Program-made: the position numbers and the translations under genes
From: a bacterium Ga0077546
GTDB taxonomy: Bacteria > Cyanobacteriota > Vampirovibrionia > Obscuribacterales > Obscuribacteraceae
Reading direction: 5' to 3'
DNA: 28,089 nt
NCBI GenBank assembly: GCA_001464165.1
Contig: LNEX01000324.1
Span: forward strand, 1-28,089
The notes under the pieces: generated by a model
Database searches by the model: none
Told to the model about the DNA's origin: nothing
What the model saw: only the letters and a program-made list of their open reading frames with translations
Shown here: positions 16,585 through 23,061 of the stretch, piece after piece
How positions within the stretch are numbered: position 1 is the stretch's first letter
How the letters are laid out: each line of letters opens with the position of its first letter

Positions 16585-17526
16585 TTATTGTCTTGCTTGG
16601 CTCATGAGTTTTCGAGCGCGTGTCAAGTCAGCCTTTGCCAGGTTCTCTTTCCCGAGGCTTTGATACAGGCATGCGCGCTCCCAGTAAGCTGTCGGAAGAC
16701 CGTTTCTCGATCCGCGCAGCTGCGTGACACTGCCGTCGAAGCCCCGTTCGTAAAGCTTGATCGATTCGCTAAAGTCTTTGAGAGCTAGCTCCGTCTTCTT
16801 CATTCCTTTGTAAACCAGCGCGCGGTCGAATAGCGTCGTCGCATTGTTGAGCGGTTCATTTGATGTGATTGATTTTTCAAAATCTCGCCACCGCTTCTGG
16901 GTTAGGCACAATTCCAGGTTGCGCTTGTAACCTGCCAGCCGCTCCTGATGGGTGAGTTTGATCGCTGGCGCGACCTTAAATGAGCTGGTTAAGTGGGTGT
17001 CGGATTTTTCGAGACTCATGCAATACCACTCGTCTTCGAAACCCATTCGCTGCGAGTACTCTGCACCGTGTGAGCTAATGTCGCGAGGGCAGTTATGCTC
17101 AATTGCGATTGCCTCATGAAAGTAAGTAATAGCTTCTTTGTCCAGCTTGTTCGCATAGCAAAAGATACCCAACTGGTTGATCAAAAGTGCTCGGCGTGGA
17201 CCGTCATCATAACTTGTCGAATAAAGATTGCTGATCTCACTGTGCAGTGGACTAGGTCCAATGGTGCCGGAATGCGCCCCCTGTGCGCGCCGAGGTGCTG
17301 GCGGATTGAAGAAAATGGGTAGATTGGACAGCCGACTGCAGTCTGCACTAGTGGATTCTCTGGATTGTGAGCCTCCAGCTATGGTGCTTTTGAAGCGACT
17401 GTTAGAAGCCGAACTACTAATAATTTTGGAGGTGTTTTCGGTTGAGCATGAACAACTGCTCAACGCGATTGTTATGGTCGGTATGATTGTTGATGTCAGT
17501 GCGTTTCGATAAACTGTTTTGGACAT
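16585..17526 (-). CDS. TPR-containing lipoprotein
   Basis: This 313-residue protein starts at ATG 17526. Its N terminus is a lipoprotein signal: a basic start, the hydrophobic run TSTIIPTITIA, then the lipobox LSSC with the acylated Cys at about residue 25. A Ser-rich linker of about 80 residues with a Pro patch follows. Two or three TPR-like units come next: LINQLGIFCYANKLDKEAIT, then LFDRALVYKGMKKTELALKD, then a C-terminal unit around AYWERACLYQSLGKENLAKA. It is probably membrane-anchored and scaffolds partners outside the cytoplasm. Its G+C is clearly higher than the kinase gene beside it (about 50-60% against about 40% in lines I counted), so it may have been acquired separately. It is convergent with the kinase; any functional link is unproven. 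Confidence 0.8.
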   Translation of the reverse strand: MSKTVYRNALTSTIIPTITIALSSCSCSTENTSKIISSSASNSRFKSTIAGGSQSRESTSADCSRLSNLPIFFNPPAPRRAQGAHSGTIGPSPLHSEISNLYSTSYDDGPRRALLINQLGIFCYANKLDKEAITYFHEAIAIEHNCPRDISSHGAEYSQRMGFEDEWYCMSLEKSDTHLTSSFKVAPAIKLTHQERLAGYKRNLELCLTQKRWRDFEKSITSNEPLNNATTLFDRALVYKGMKKTELALKDFSESIKLYERGFDGSVTQLRGSRNGLPTAYWERACLYQSLGKENLAKADLTRARKLMSQARQ

Positions 17527-17578
17527 CTAGAAAAGACTTCCGTTCAAACCAGAAAAAAATGAATGAGATAAATAACTT

Positions 17579-18554
17579 CTACATTTTGCTTTCGCTAAAA
17601 GTGATGCGGGTTACCACGTTATAGTCGCACTGATAGCGTCCATCTTTGTAGCCCCAAGTCGCCTGCCTATCGATATTTGGCTCGGCTACCCAGACAGCTG
17701 CATTTTGAAAGGAGGTGTTATTTTGAATGAAAGCAGCTGGAATAGTAAAGCATTTTTCGGCATTGACTGGTTCTACTTCTATCCAACCAATTTTGGGGAA
17801 GTAGACCTCAACCCAATTATGCATGTTGCCCCAATCGTTGGGCAAGTTGGTTTTCTTGCCGTTGGCATCGGTGAGATTGAGGCCGAGAACATCTCGAGAT
17901 CTGAGACCAACACTGCGACCGATTCTTTAGTGTTTCTGCTAAATCATCTGTTCTGTTTTTTACCGTATCGTCGTATGCAATATTTTGATGCAGCCAGCGA
18001 CAAAATTCTATGACGGTGTTGGCCGGATCGTGATTTTGCTTTAGTTTGACTGCTAGAGCCATCACTTCAGGATCTGTTGCAACTTGACTTTGGCCATTCG
18101 CTAGGGCTTGGCTAAAATATTGCTGGCAATCTCTCCAGCTGCAGCGGAAAGAGCTGGGATTGAAAGATCTTTTGACTGAAATGGCTTTGAATGAGCTTAC
18201 GTAGCTAAGCTTGGTGCCGGGACTAAGTTGGCGGTTTTCCTCAAAGTAAAAGTGAGCCGATTGCTTGTCGTCTTCTGCTTCAATTTTGCCTGTGGGTGCA
18301 GTGCGCAAGTCAGTTGCTCCGAGCGGCGAGGTTGCCTTTGACCAGGGTTTGTATGCAGCGATAGCATGCCAAACTCTTACTTTAGTGCAGCGAGGACCTT
18401 TTGTTGGGATGGTTAGGTCAGTTTGGGTGCGAACTGTATAAACTTTGACATCGCTTGTGGCCACGGCGCCATAGAGTCGCTCGCTGACTGAGCCTGCCTG
18501 CTGAGGGATGAAAATTGTTAGGGATAAAGCTAGCAAGAGGGCCAGGCAACGCAA
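17579..18554 (-). pseudogene. Transglutaminase-like protein, frameshifted and lacking the catalytic Cys
   Basis: The start is TTG at 18554, with GGAG 8 nt upstream. A signal peptide (LALLLALSLTIFIPQQAGS) leads into a periplasmic beta domain and the transglutaminase core start, VIEFCRWLHQNIAYDDTVKN. That frame ends at 17817 in nonsense. The family sequence continues in another frame: RSVGLRSRDVLGLNLTDANG, then PNDWGNMHNWVEVYFPKIGW with the catalytic His in MHNW, then WIEVEP at the acid position. Between AETLKNR and RSVGL the block with the nucleophilic Cys (G-x-C...A-x-L-F) is missing. The lesion is near 17915-17925 and is a deletion of 3n+2 bases, probably about 40-50 nt. Intact relatives are exported transglutaminase-fold proteases or peptidases. 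As written, the product is inactive. Confidence 0.75.
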
Positions 18555-18708
18555 AATAGTAGCTCCATGAGGATGAACAGCAGCGCTGCCACAGAAGTCT
18601 AAGATTACTATGCAAAAGGCTTAAATTGCCAATTCCTATTTGTCGCTGCTAGAACCTGTTGTGATACTTCGTATTAGCGACGAGAGTTTCTTGATTTTGT
18701 GGAGGGGG

Positions 18709-18737
18709 TTGACTAAGTCTTATCTTAGACTTATTCT
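18709..18737 (+). promoter_or_regulatory. Promoter of the Fur-family gene
   Basis: TTGACT (18709-18714), a 17-nt spacer and TATTCT (18732-18737) make a good sigma-70-type promoter. The -10 box ends only 6 nt before ATG 18744, so transcription would begin at or next to the start codon, giving a leaderless mRNA. An extra 7-bp dyad, TAAGTCT (18714-18720) with AGACTTA (18727-18733), covers the spacer. Confidence 0.65.
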
Positions 18738-18739
18738 AA
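18725..18739. promoter_or_regulatory. PerR/Fur-like operator at the regulator's own promoter
   Basis: TTAGACTTATTCTAA is an imperfect 7-1-7 palindrome (TTAGA-N5-TCTAA) covering the -10 box. The same pattern recurs before the rubrerythrin gene at 19190-19204. Its geometry matches the 15-bp PerR box class, TTATAATnATTATAA. It would repress by blocking RNA polymerase, giving autoregulation (inference). Confidence 0.6.
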
Positions 18740-18743
18740 ATAC

Positions 18744-19172
18744 ATGACCGCCCAAAACACTAGCGACAAAATAGTCACTGCTGAACAGCTGCTCTTATCG
18801 CGTGGCGTTAAACCCACCCCTCAGCGCGTTGTTATAGCTGATTATTTGCTGCAGACCGACAGTCATCCGACAGCAGAGGAAGTGCTCTCAGCGGTCTCTG
18901 ACGCCCTTCCTGTAGCTCTTTCACGAGCTACTGTGTACAACACTCTCAATACACTGAAAGAGGCTGGTGTTATCAAAGAAGTATTGACCGAGCCTGGACG
19001 TGTCAGGTATGACGCCAATATTTCGCATCATCATCACTTTGTTGATGTGAAAACTGGCAAGATTGTCGACATTCCCGCCGACAAGGTTGAGGCCATTGGT
19101 CAGCTATTGGGCGATCAGTATAAGGTTCATGGTTTTCAGGTTCTGTTCTATGGAGAGCTAGAGCAGCACTAG
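18744..19172 (+). CDS. Fur-family transcriptional regulator, PerR/Irr-like
   Basis: This 142-residue protein has the full Fur-family layout. The winged helix is residues about 10-90, with the family hallmark TPQRVVI (25-31) and the recognition helix RATVYNTLNTLKEAG (61-75). The metal-binding dimerisation domain follows, with HHHHF (95-99), D101 and TGKIVDI (104-110). It has no cysteine at all, so it lacks the structural Zn CxxC pairs of Fur, Zur and classical PerR. The HHHHF...TGKIVDIP run resembles Irr and PerR-like regulators that sense iron, haem or peroxide. It is followed by a rubrerythrin-type gene with the same operator, which points to peroxide or iron control. It is apparently autoregulated and leaderless. 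The family call is secure; the subtype is inferred. Confidence 0.9.
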   Translation: MTAQNTSDKIVTAEQLLLSRGVKPTPQRVVIADYLLQTDSHPTAEEVLSAVSDALPVALSRATVYNTLNTLKEAGVIKEVLTEPGRVRYDANISHHHHFVDVKTGKIVDIPADKVEAIGQLLGDQYKVHGFQVLFYGELEQH

Positions 19173-19189
19173 GTTTTTTTGCCCTCAAA

Positions 19190-19213
19190 TTAGATTAAGT
19201 CTAAACATATACT
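19190..19213 (+). promoter_or_regulatory. PerR/Fur-like operator and -10 of the rubrerythrin gene
   Basis: TTAGATTAAGTCTAA (19190-19204) is the second TTAGA-N5-TCTAA operator. A TATACT -10 box follows at 19208-19213; the -35 is not recognisable. An AGGAG ribosome site at 19220-19224 precedes ATG 19233 by 8 nt. This gene therefore probably has its own promoter, repressed by the upstream regulator. Confidence 0.6.
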
Positions 19214-19232
19214 ATTTCTAGGAGAAATAATC

Positions 19233-19790
19233 ATGACAAACATCCAAGCAGCACAATTGACTGATTCAGAAGCTACTTTGGCTGAACTGACTAGTGCAGA
19301 TGCCACGGCTCAATCAGGAGCTGCCCCAGCTGACACCAAGACGGCCGCCAACTTGATGGCAGCTTTTGGCGGTGAATCAATGGCTAACCGTAAATATTTG
19401 TACTTCGCCAAAATAGCTCGCAAGCTCGGCAATGAAGAAGTGGCCAAGCTTTTTGAAGAGACAGCTAATCATGAAACAGCCCATGCTTTCGCCCACCTTG
19501 AGCTAATTTATCCATCAGCCGAAATGACTGTTGAAAAGATATTGGCACTAGCTGCTGAAGGCGAGATGTATGAAAGCGTCACCATGTATCCAAACTTTGA
19601 ACGTGAAGCTGTTGAAGAAGGCAATGCCGCAGCTGTGGCCGAGTTTCAAGAGCAAGCAAAAGAATCACTTGAGCATGCCGGTATTTTTCAAAAAGCAGCC
19701 AAACGTTTTGGCGCTCTGAAGCGGGTTGAAGCTTTTCATGCCGCTCGTTATCAGGCTGCTTTAGATAAATTGACTGCTGTGAAGGTCTAG
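19233..19790 (+). CDS. Rubrerythrin-type diiron protein without rubredoxin domain
   Basis: This 185-residue protein starts at ATG 19233 with AGGAG 8 nt upstream. After a polar, Ala-rich N-terminal extension of about 36 residues comes a four-helix ferritin-like diiron domain. Likely ligands are E48 (GGESMANRKY), E81 and H84 (ETAH), E111/E114 (EGEMYE) and the E144-E147-H148 cluster (ESLEH). Rubrerythrins reduce hydrogen peroxide in the cytosol using electrons from rubredoxin. The usual C-terminal rubredoxin domain with its CxxC pairs is absent, so an external donor is needed; none is encoded nearby. The shared operator and the Fur-family gene 60 nt upstream indicate control by that regulator. 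Confidence 0.88.
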   Translation: MTNIQAAQLTDSEATLAELTSADATAQSGAAPADTKTAANLMAAFGGESMANRKYLYFAKIARKLGNEEVAKLFEETANHETAHAFAHLELIYPSAEMTVEKILALAAEGEMYESVTMYPNFEREAVEEGNAAAVAEFQEQAKESLEHAGIFQKAAKRFGALKRVEAFHAARYQAALDKLTAVKV

Positions 19791-19819
19791 CCAACAAGTT
19801 TGTGCTTGCGCCGCAAATT

Positions 19820-20389
19820 TTATTCTTGCGACTCTTTCTCTGCCATCATCTGGGCCATACGCACGTGCACAGAGGGTAGCAGGGCCGTAAGCGGCTCACT
19901 ATCTTCAATGCCACCTGTAAAAGGGTGGCATTGCACTATGTGCAGTGCCAGTTTCTCTGGCCAAATTTCTAGATTTTCCAAACCCTTTTGATGGCCGAGC
20001 CAGCGCATTTTGTAGGCTATTGCCAGAGAGTGCGGTTCCATATCGTCGATTAAAACAAAGCCGTTTGTTTTAGGTACGGTGTCGCAATTATCAGGCCCAT
20101 AGATATCACCAACAAGGTCTGCTAGTCCTAATTCTTTTAAGACTTTTGCTTGAAATTTGGAGTGGCCAAGGGTAAGCATTGCTACTTCATACTTGCTGCC
20201 TAGTTCTTGCAAAAACTCTTTAGCACTTGGTCTGGCTTCGGTCAGCACAGTATTCCAACGAAAGAAAAACTTAGGTCGTCGGTCGAACATATGCTTAGAC
20301 AATAAGGGATAGATCTCAGTGTTAACCAAGGTCCGATCGCAGTCGACAAAGACGCGGTGGTTGCCAGCGTTTGGTATTTTTTTGCTCAC
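19820..20389 (-). CDS. HAD-superfamily NIF/SCP1-like phosphatase
   Basis: I take the start as GTG 20389, giving 189 residues, because it overlaps the stop of the upstream hydrolase gene in GTGA, a classic translational coupling; an in-frame start at 20449 is possible. The catalytic motif is FVDCDRTLVN, with nucleophile D16 and general acid D18 (DxDxT). Next come motif II (AMLTLGHS) and ARPSAKEFLQELGSKYEVAM, the layout of NLI-interacting-factor/FCP-SCP-like phosphatases. Then IYGPDNCDTVPKTN leads to motif IV in FVLIDDMEPH. All acidic catalytic positions are present, so it should be a cytosolic phosphohydrolase, possibly acting on a phosphoprotein. The substrate is unknown. It is convergent with the rubrerythrin gene and in an operon with the hydrolase. 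Confidence 0.82.
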   Translation of the reverse strand: MSKKIPNAGNHRVFVDCDRTLVNTEIYPLLSKHMFDRRPKFFFRWNTVLTEARPSAKEFLQELGSKYEVAMLTLGHSKFQAKVLKELGLADLVGDIYGPDNCDTVPKTNGFVLIDDMEPHSLAIAYKMRWLGHQKGLENLEIWPEKLALHIVQCHPFTGGIEDSEPLTALLPSVHVRMAQMMAEKESQE

Positions 20390-21285
20390 ATCAGCCGTTT
20401 GTGAATTATGTGGTCGACATAATATTGAAATTGTGTCGCTGTTGGCCAAGTGCCATGGGTGCCCTTTCTTTCTATGAACTTAGTAGGATTGCCGTTGGCG
20501 ACAAGGGCTCGATAAAGTTGATTTTGTAATTTCGGCGGCATGGTCGTATCTTCTAAGTGAGAGATGATCACGACTTTTACTGTTTTGGGAAACTCTTTGA
20601 TGTTGGGTATAAAGCTGCGCGCTTTGTACTCTTTCTTCATTTCAGCAGGTGTACCGCCTAGAGTATTCTTCAGTGATTCTTTAACGAGCTTTTCGCTCGT
20701 CAATTTGTAGAGGTTTGCCAAGTCACCACAGCTGACAATTACCAGTATGCACTCTGATTTACTTTTGATTTCAGGCGGTGCTTGCTCTATGAATGAAAGC
20801 AGGTTGCAACCGCCCATGGATGCGCCAATATAGATAATGCGATCAAACTTGTACTTGTCTTGAACCTTGGTGATGGCGTCGCCGATATCTTGCAGAGCCG
20901 CTGGATTGGCCCAAGTGTGGGCGAGGCCGACGGAAAGAAAGCCGTACATCGGATAAATACTGGTCATGATCGGCCCAGTTGGAGCGCCAGGTGGTACGAC
21001 GAAGGGTTCGTCGATGTTTGAGGTCATGCCATGATGGTAGACGATTAGTGTGCTTGGACCAGTGACGTTTGGTTGAGTTGGTGGGATGAAATAGGCATTG
21101 ATGGGTGAGCCATTAAGATGGCTGGTGGTAGTAATTTGCTCTCTACCCGCTGCTTGGGCGCTGTTAGATAGGGCGTCGTAAAAAAGAGCGGTAAAAAAGA
21201 GTGTTGTCGTGATCAATGCTGCAGTGATTTGCGAAGTGGTCAGCGCAAATACTCGTGGTTGTCTTGTTTTTATTGAAAAATTCAT
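20386..21285 (-). CDS. Exported alpha/beta hydrolase
   Basis: I chose ATG 21285 (299 residues) because it gives a normal signal peptide: Lys/Arg start, hydrophobic ITAALITTTLFFTALF, cleavage near SAQAAG. The frame extends to ATG 21363, and neither start has a clear ribosome site. The alpha/beta-hydrolase fold is shown by the oxyanion-hole motif YHHGMTS, the nucleophile elbow IGASMGG (G-x-S-x-G), the acid in ISHLEDTTMPP and the catalytic His in KGTHGTW. It is probably an extracytoplasmic or membrane-tethered esterase or lipase-like enzyme; the substrate is unknown. It is coupled to the HAD phosphatase by a 4-nt overlap. The pairing is odd because one product is exported and the other appears cytosolic. 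Confidence 0.82.
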   Translation of the reverse strand: MNFSIKTRQPRVFALTTSQITAALITTTLFFTALFYDALSNSAQAAGREQITTTSHLNGSPINAYFIPPTQPNVTGPSTLIVYHHGMTSNIDEPFVVPPGAPTGPIMTSIYPMYGFLSVGLAHTWANPAALQDIGDAITKVQDKYKFDRIIYIGASMGGCNLLSFIEQAPPEIKSKSECILVIVSCGDLANLYKLTSEKLVKESLKNTLGGTPAEMKKEYKARSFIPNIKEFPKTVKVVIISHLEDTTMPPKLQNQLYRALVANGNPTKFIERKGTHGTWPTATQFQYYVDHIIHKRLM

Positions 21286-21532
21286 TGAAAGGATGGTTGC
21301 CAAAGAAATGCTGTTGACCCAAGTACATGCCTGCAAGCTTAATTGCATCACTATTTGCAGCATTTTACAGCATTTATTTCTTGATTAGCTACAGTTCAAG
21401 ATGCTTGAGTCTGCGGGCGTTATCGTCTACCATCAACAGAGATAGCAGTGATGGCGGGCAATTGGCCTCATGGCTTACTTATTCGTAAATTATATTAGGT
21501 AATATCTTTAGAGAAGTATCCCCGGGAAATTC

Positions 21533-21862
21533 ATGGCCACAATAGAAACCGAACGCAGTATTTTCACCCTGATCAATACATTTGAGGTTGAGCCCGCTAA
21601 GCAGCAAATATTGGCAAATATGCTTGAAGATGTCACCGAGAAAGTGACAAAGCATCAACCTGGATTCGTATCAGCTAGTGTTCATCAGAGTTTTGATGGT
21701 AAGCATGTGGCTAGCTATGTGCAGTGGGAAAGTGAAATTCACTATCGCGTGGTTTCTAAAAATCTTGAAATTCAAGCCCATATGAAAGAAATACAGGCTG
21801 CGGCAATATCAGTTCAGCCGGTCTCTTACCGTGTCACCTATGTCGGCGAATCAATGAATTAA
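21533..21862 (+). CDS. Antibiotic biosynthesis monooxygenase (ABM) domain protein
   Basis: This 109-residue single-domain protein starts at ATG 21533. It has the ABM/dimeric alpha-beta barrel pattern: LINTFEVEPAKQQILANML, then the turn QPGFVSASVHQSFDGKHV, then ASYVQWESEIHYRVV with the conserved aromatic/Trp positions of this family. Such proteins include cofactor-free quinone or polyketide monooxygenases and haem-degrading IsdG-like enzymes. The Asn/Trp/His set of IsdG cannot be confirmed by eye. It is probably a soluble dimer. Its stop overlaps the convergent protease stop in TTAA. It stands alone, with no pathway context. Confidence 0.8.
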   Translation: MATIETERSIFTLINTFEVEPAKQQILANMLEDVTEKVTKHQPGFVSASVHQSFDGKHVASYVQWESEIHYRVVSKNLEIQAHMKEIQAAAISVQPVSYRVTYVGESMN

Positions 21863-22734
21863 TTGGGAACTAATTGGATTTTGCGCCAAATTGCCCAGGC
21901 TATTAGCAGGCAGATAGTTACTTCGATGATACTGGCCTCTGGTCCAAAACTTCCACCAGTGAGTAGTGCTGGTCCACCGAGGCTGCTTAGAATCAGGGGA
22001 TTGCCCATGTCGTGGCCAGAAACAAGGGTGCCAAACACGGGGCCCTCAAAGATATTCCAGAATGCATGTATGCCGGCTGCCATCCACAGCCGCCTAGTTA
22101 GCAGGTAGGCTGCACAGAAGAGCAACCCGGCATCAAGGCCAAGAGCTGTACAAGAGGCTATTTGCGTGAGTAGTGGCTCACCTCCGTGAAAATTAGGTAG
22201 GTGGGCTGCGCCAAACAATAGGGAGCTGATTATCACTGCAGTCTTGGTACTGCTGGCGCGCTCGATGGTTTGAAGGACATAGCCGCGGAAGAGAATTTCT
22301 TCAAACATTGCAGCGATAATGAGGGCGGGGATGGCGTTAAGCAAATTGCTATTGTAATTTATTGCCAGCGGCATATAGCAGCCGATAAGGGCAAGAATTA
22401 GTGTGACGCTCGTCACCATGAGGCTACCAATTAAACTGCCGTCGTAGAACTCTATGAGGCAGCTCCAGAAGCCTTTCGTACCCAGGCCATAGTCGCTTAA
22501 TTTGCGTTTTTCAATAAAAAGACCGACTAGCCACAGTAAGGCTAGGCTCCAAAGCAGATAGGTGAAAAACTGCACGATTGCAGTTTGGCGAAGCTGGGGA
22601 AATGTTGTAAATAGTGGTTGGCAGGCATAGATGCCCAGATACAGGAAAATCATAGACTTGGCTACTGCCAGAGCGAGCTTCTTTGCTGGGAAGCCGGTTT
22701 TATCTTGAGCTGTGGCCTTGCTATCGCTGGTCAA
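21859..22734 (-). CDS. CPBP-family intramembrane metalloprotease
   Basis: This 291-residue polytopic membrane protein starts with TTG at 22734, behind a weak AAAGGAAAG. Seven or eight hydrophobic segments are visible. The three CPBP (Abi/Rce1-like) motifs are present in order: AAMFEEILFRGYVL (motif 1, Glu-Glu and Arg), LLFGAAHLPNF (motif 2, His) and GIHAFWNIFEGPVFG (motif 3, His and Asn). The zinc- and water-coordinating residues are therefore intact, and it should cleave substrates in the plane of the membrane. Bacterial members serve in prenyl-peptide or bacteriocin-immunity processing, but no bacteriocin or peptide precursor is visible here. It is convergent with the ABM gene, overlapping 4 nt at the stops. 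Confidence 0.9.
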   Translation of the reverse strand: MTSDSKATAQDKTGFPAKKLALAVAKSMIFLYLGIYACQPLFTTFPQLRQTAIVQFFTYLLWSLALLWLVGLFIEKRKLSDYGLGTKGFWSCLIEFYDGSLIGSLMVTSVTLILALIGCYMPLAINYNSNLLNAIPALIIAAMFEEILFRGYVLQTIERASSTKTAVIISSLLFGAAHLPNFHGGEPLLTQIASCTALGLDAGLLFCAAYLLTRRLWMAAGIHAFWNIFEGPVFGTLVSGHDMGNPLILSSLGGPALLTGGSFGPEASIIEVTICLLIAWAIWRKIQLVPN

Positions 22735-22798
22735 ATCTTGGGCTTTCCTTTGGTTGGCTATTTGTCTATTGTACGAATGTGTCTCTTGAATTAGGGGA

Positions 22799-22828
22799 TT
22801 GACAATTGGTAGACGACCGGTCTAATAT
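22799..22828 (+). promoter_or_regulatory. Strong promoter with dyad in its spacer
   Basis: TTGACA (22799-22804), an 18-nt spacer and TAATAT (22823-22828) drive the small gene at 22873. The spacer carries a perfect dyad, TAGAC (22810-22814) with GTCTA (22820-22824), suited to a repressor site. Its spacing differs from the TTAGA-N5-TCTAA operators at 18725 and 19190. Confidence 0.65.
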
Positions 22829-22872
22829 AAAAATACGCCCAGCGACTCAGGGCAAGAAGAGGAGATTTAGCC

Positions 22873-23061
22873 ATGACTCAATTAGCATTGTTCGATGTCG
22901 TCATCCCTGGAGTTATCGCCTGGGTTTTGGTCGACGACCTTATGCGTTCGGTAAAAGCTTCTGAGCGCTTCAGACCATTAGTCAATACTTTGATTGAAAA
23001 CAAAGCGGTTATAAACAATACAGTTAGCACGATTAAAGAGCCTTGCTCACTGATACGCTAG
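22873..23061 (+). CDS. Small hypothetical protein (62 residues)
   Basis: The start is ATG 22873. GAGGAGA 7-8 nt upstream is the best ribosome site in the window, and a near-consensus promoter lies 45 nt before the start. Together they argue that this short gene is real and well expressed. The first 22 residues are hydrophobic (LALFDVVIPGVIAWVLVDDL), so it may attach to the membrane. The rest is basic and polar. I do not recognise a family. Its stop overlaps the stop of the convergent secreted-protein gene in CTAG. Confidence 0.72.
   Translation: MTQLALFDVVIPGVIAWVLVDDLMRSVKASERFRPLVNTLIENKAVINNTVSTIKEPCSLIR

Noticed and set aside
17579..17845. Separate 88-residue gene
   Set aside because: It is the C-terminal half of the transglutaminase domain in another frame, not an independent gene.
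18418..18615. Alternative minus-strand ATG frame near the transglutaminase start
   Set aside because: Wrong frame and no protein-like pattern; the TTG at 18554 has the signal peptide and a GGAG site.
19172..19190. Terminator after the Fur-family gene
   Set aside because: There is a run of seven T but only a 4-bp stem (CTAG/CTAG) before it, too weak to claim.
20390..20449. Longer start for the HAD phosphatase at 20449
   Set aside because: The GTG at 20389 overlaps the upstream stop as GTGA and begins just before the catalytic strand; the extra 20 residues look unrelated.
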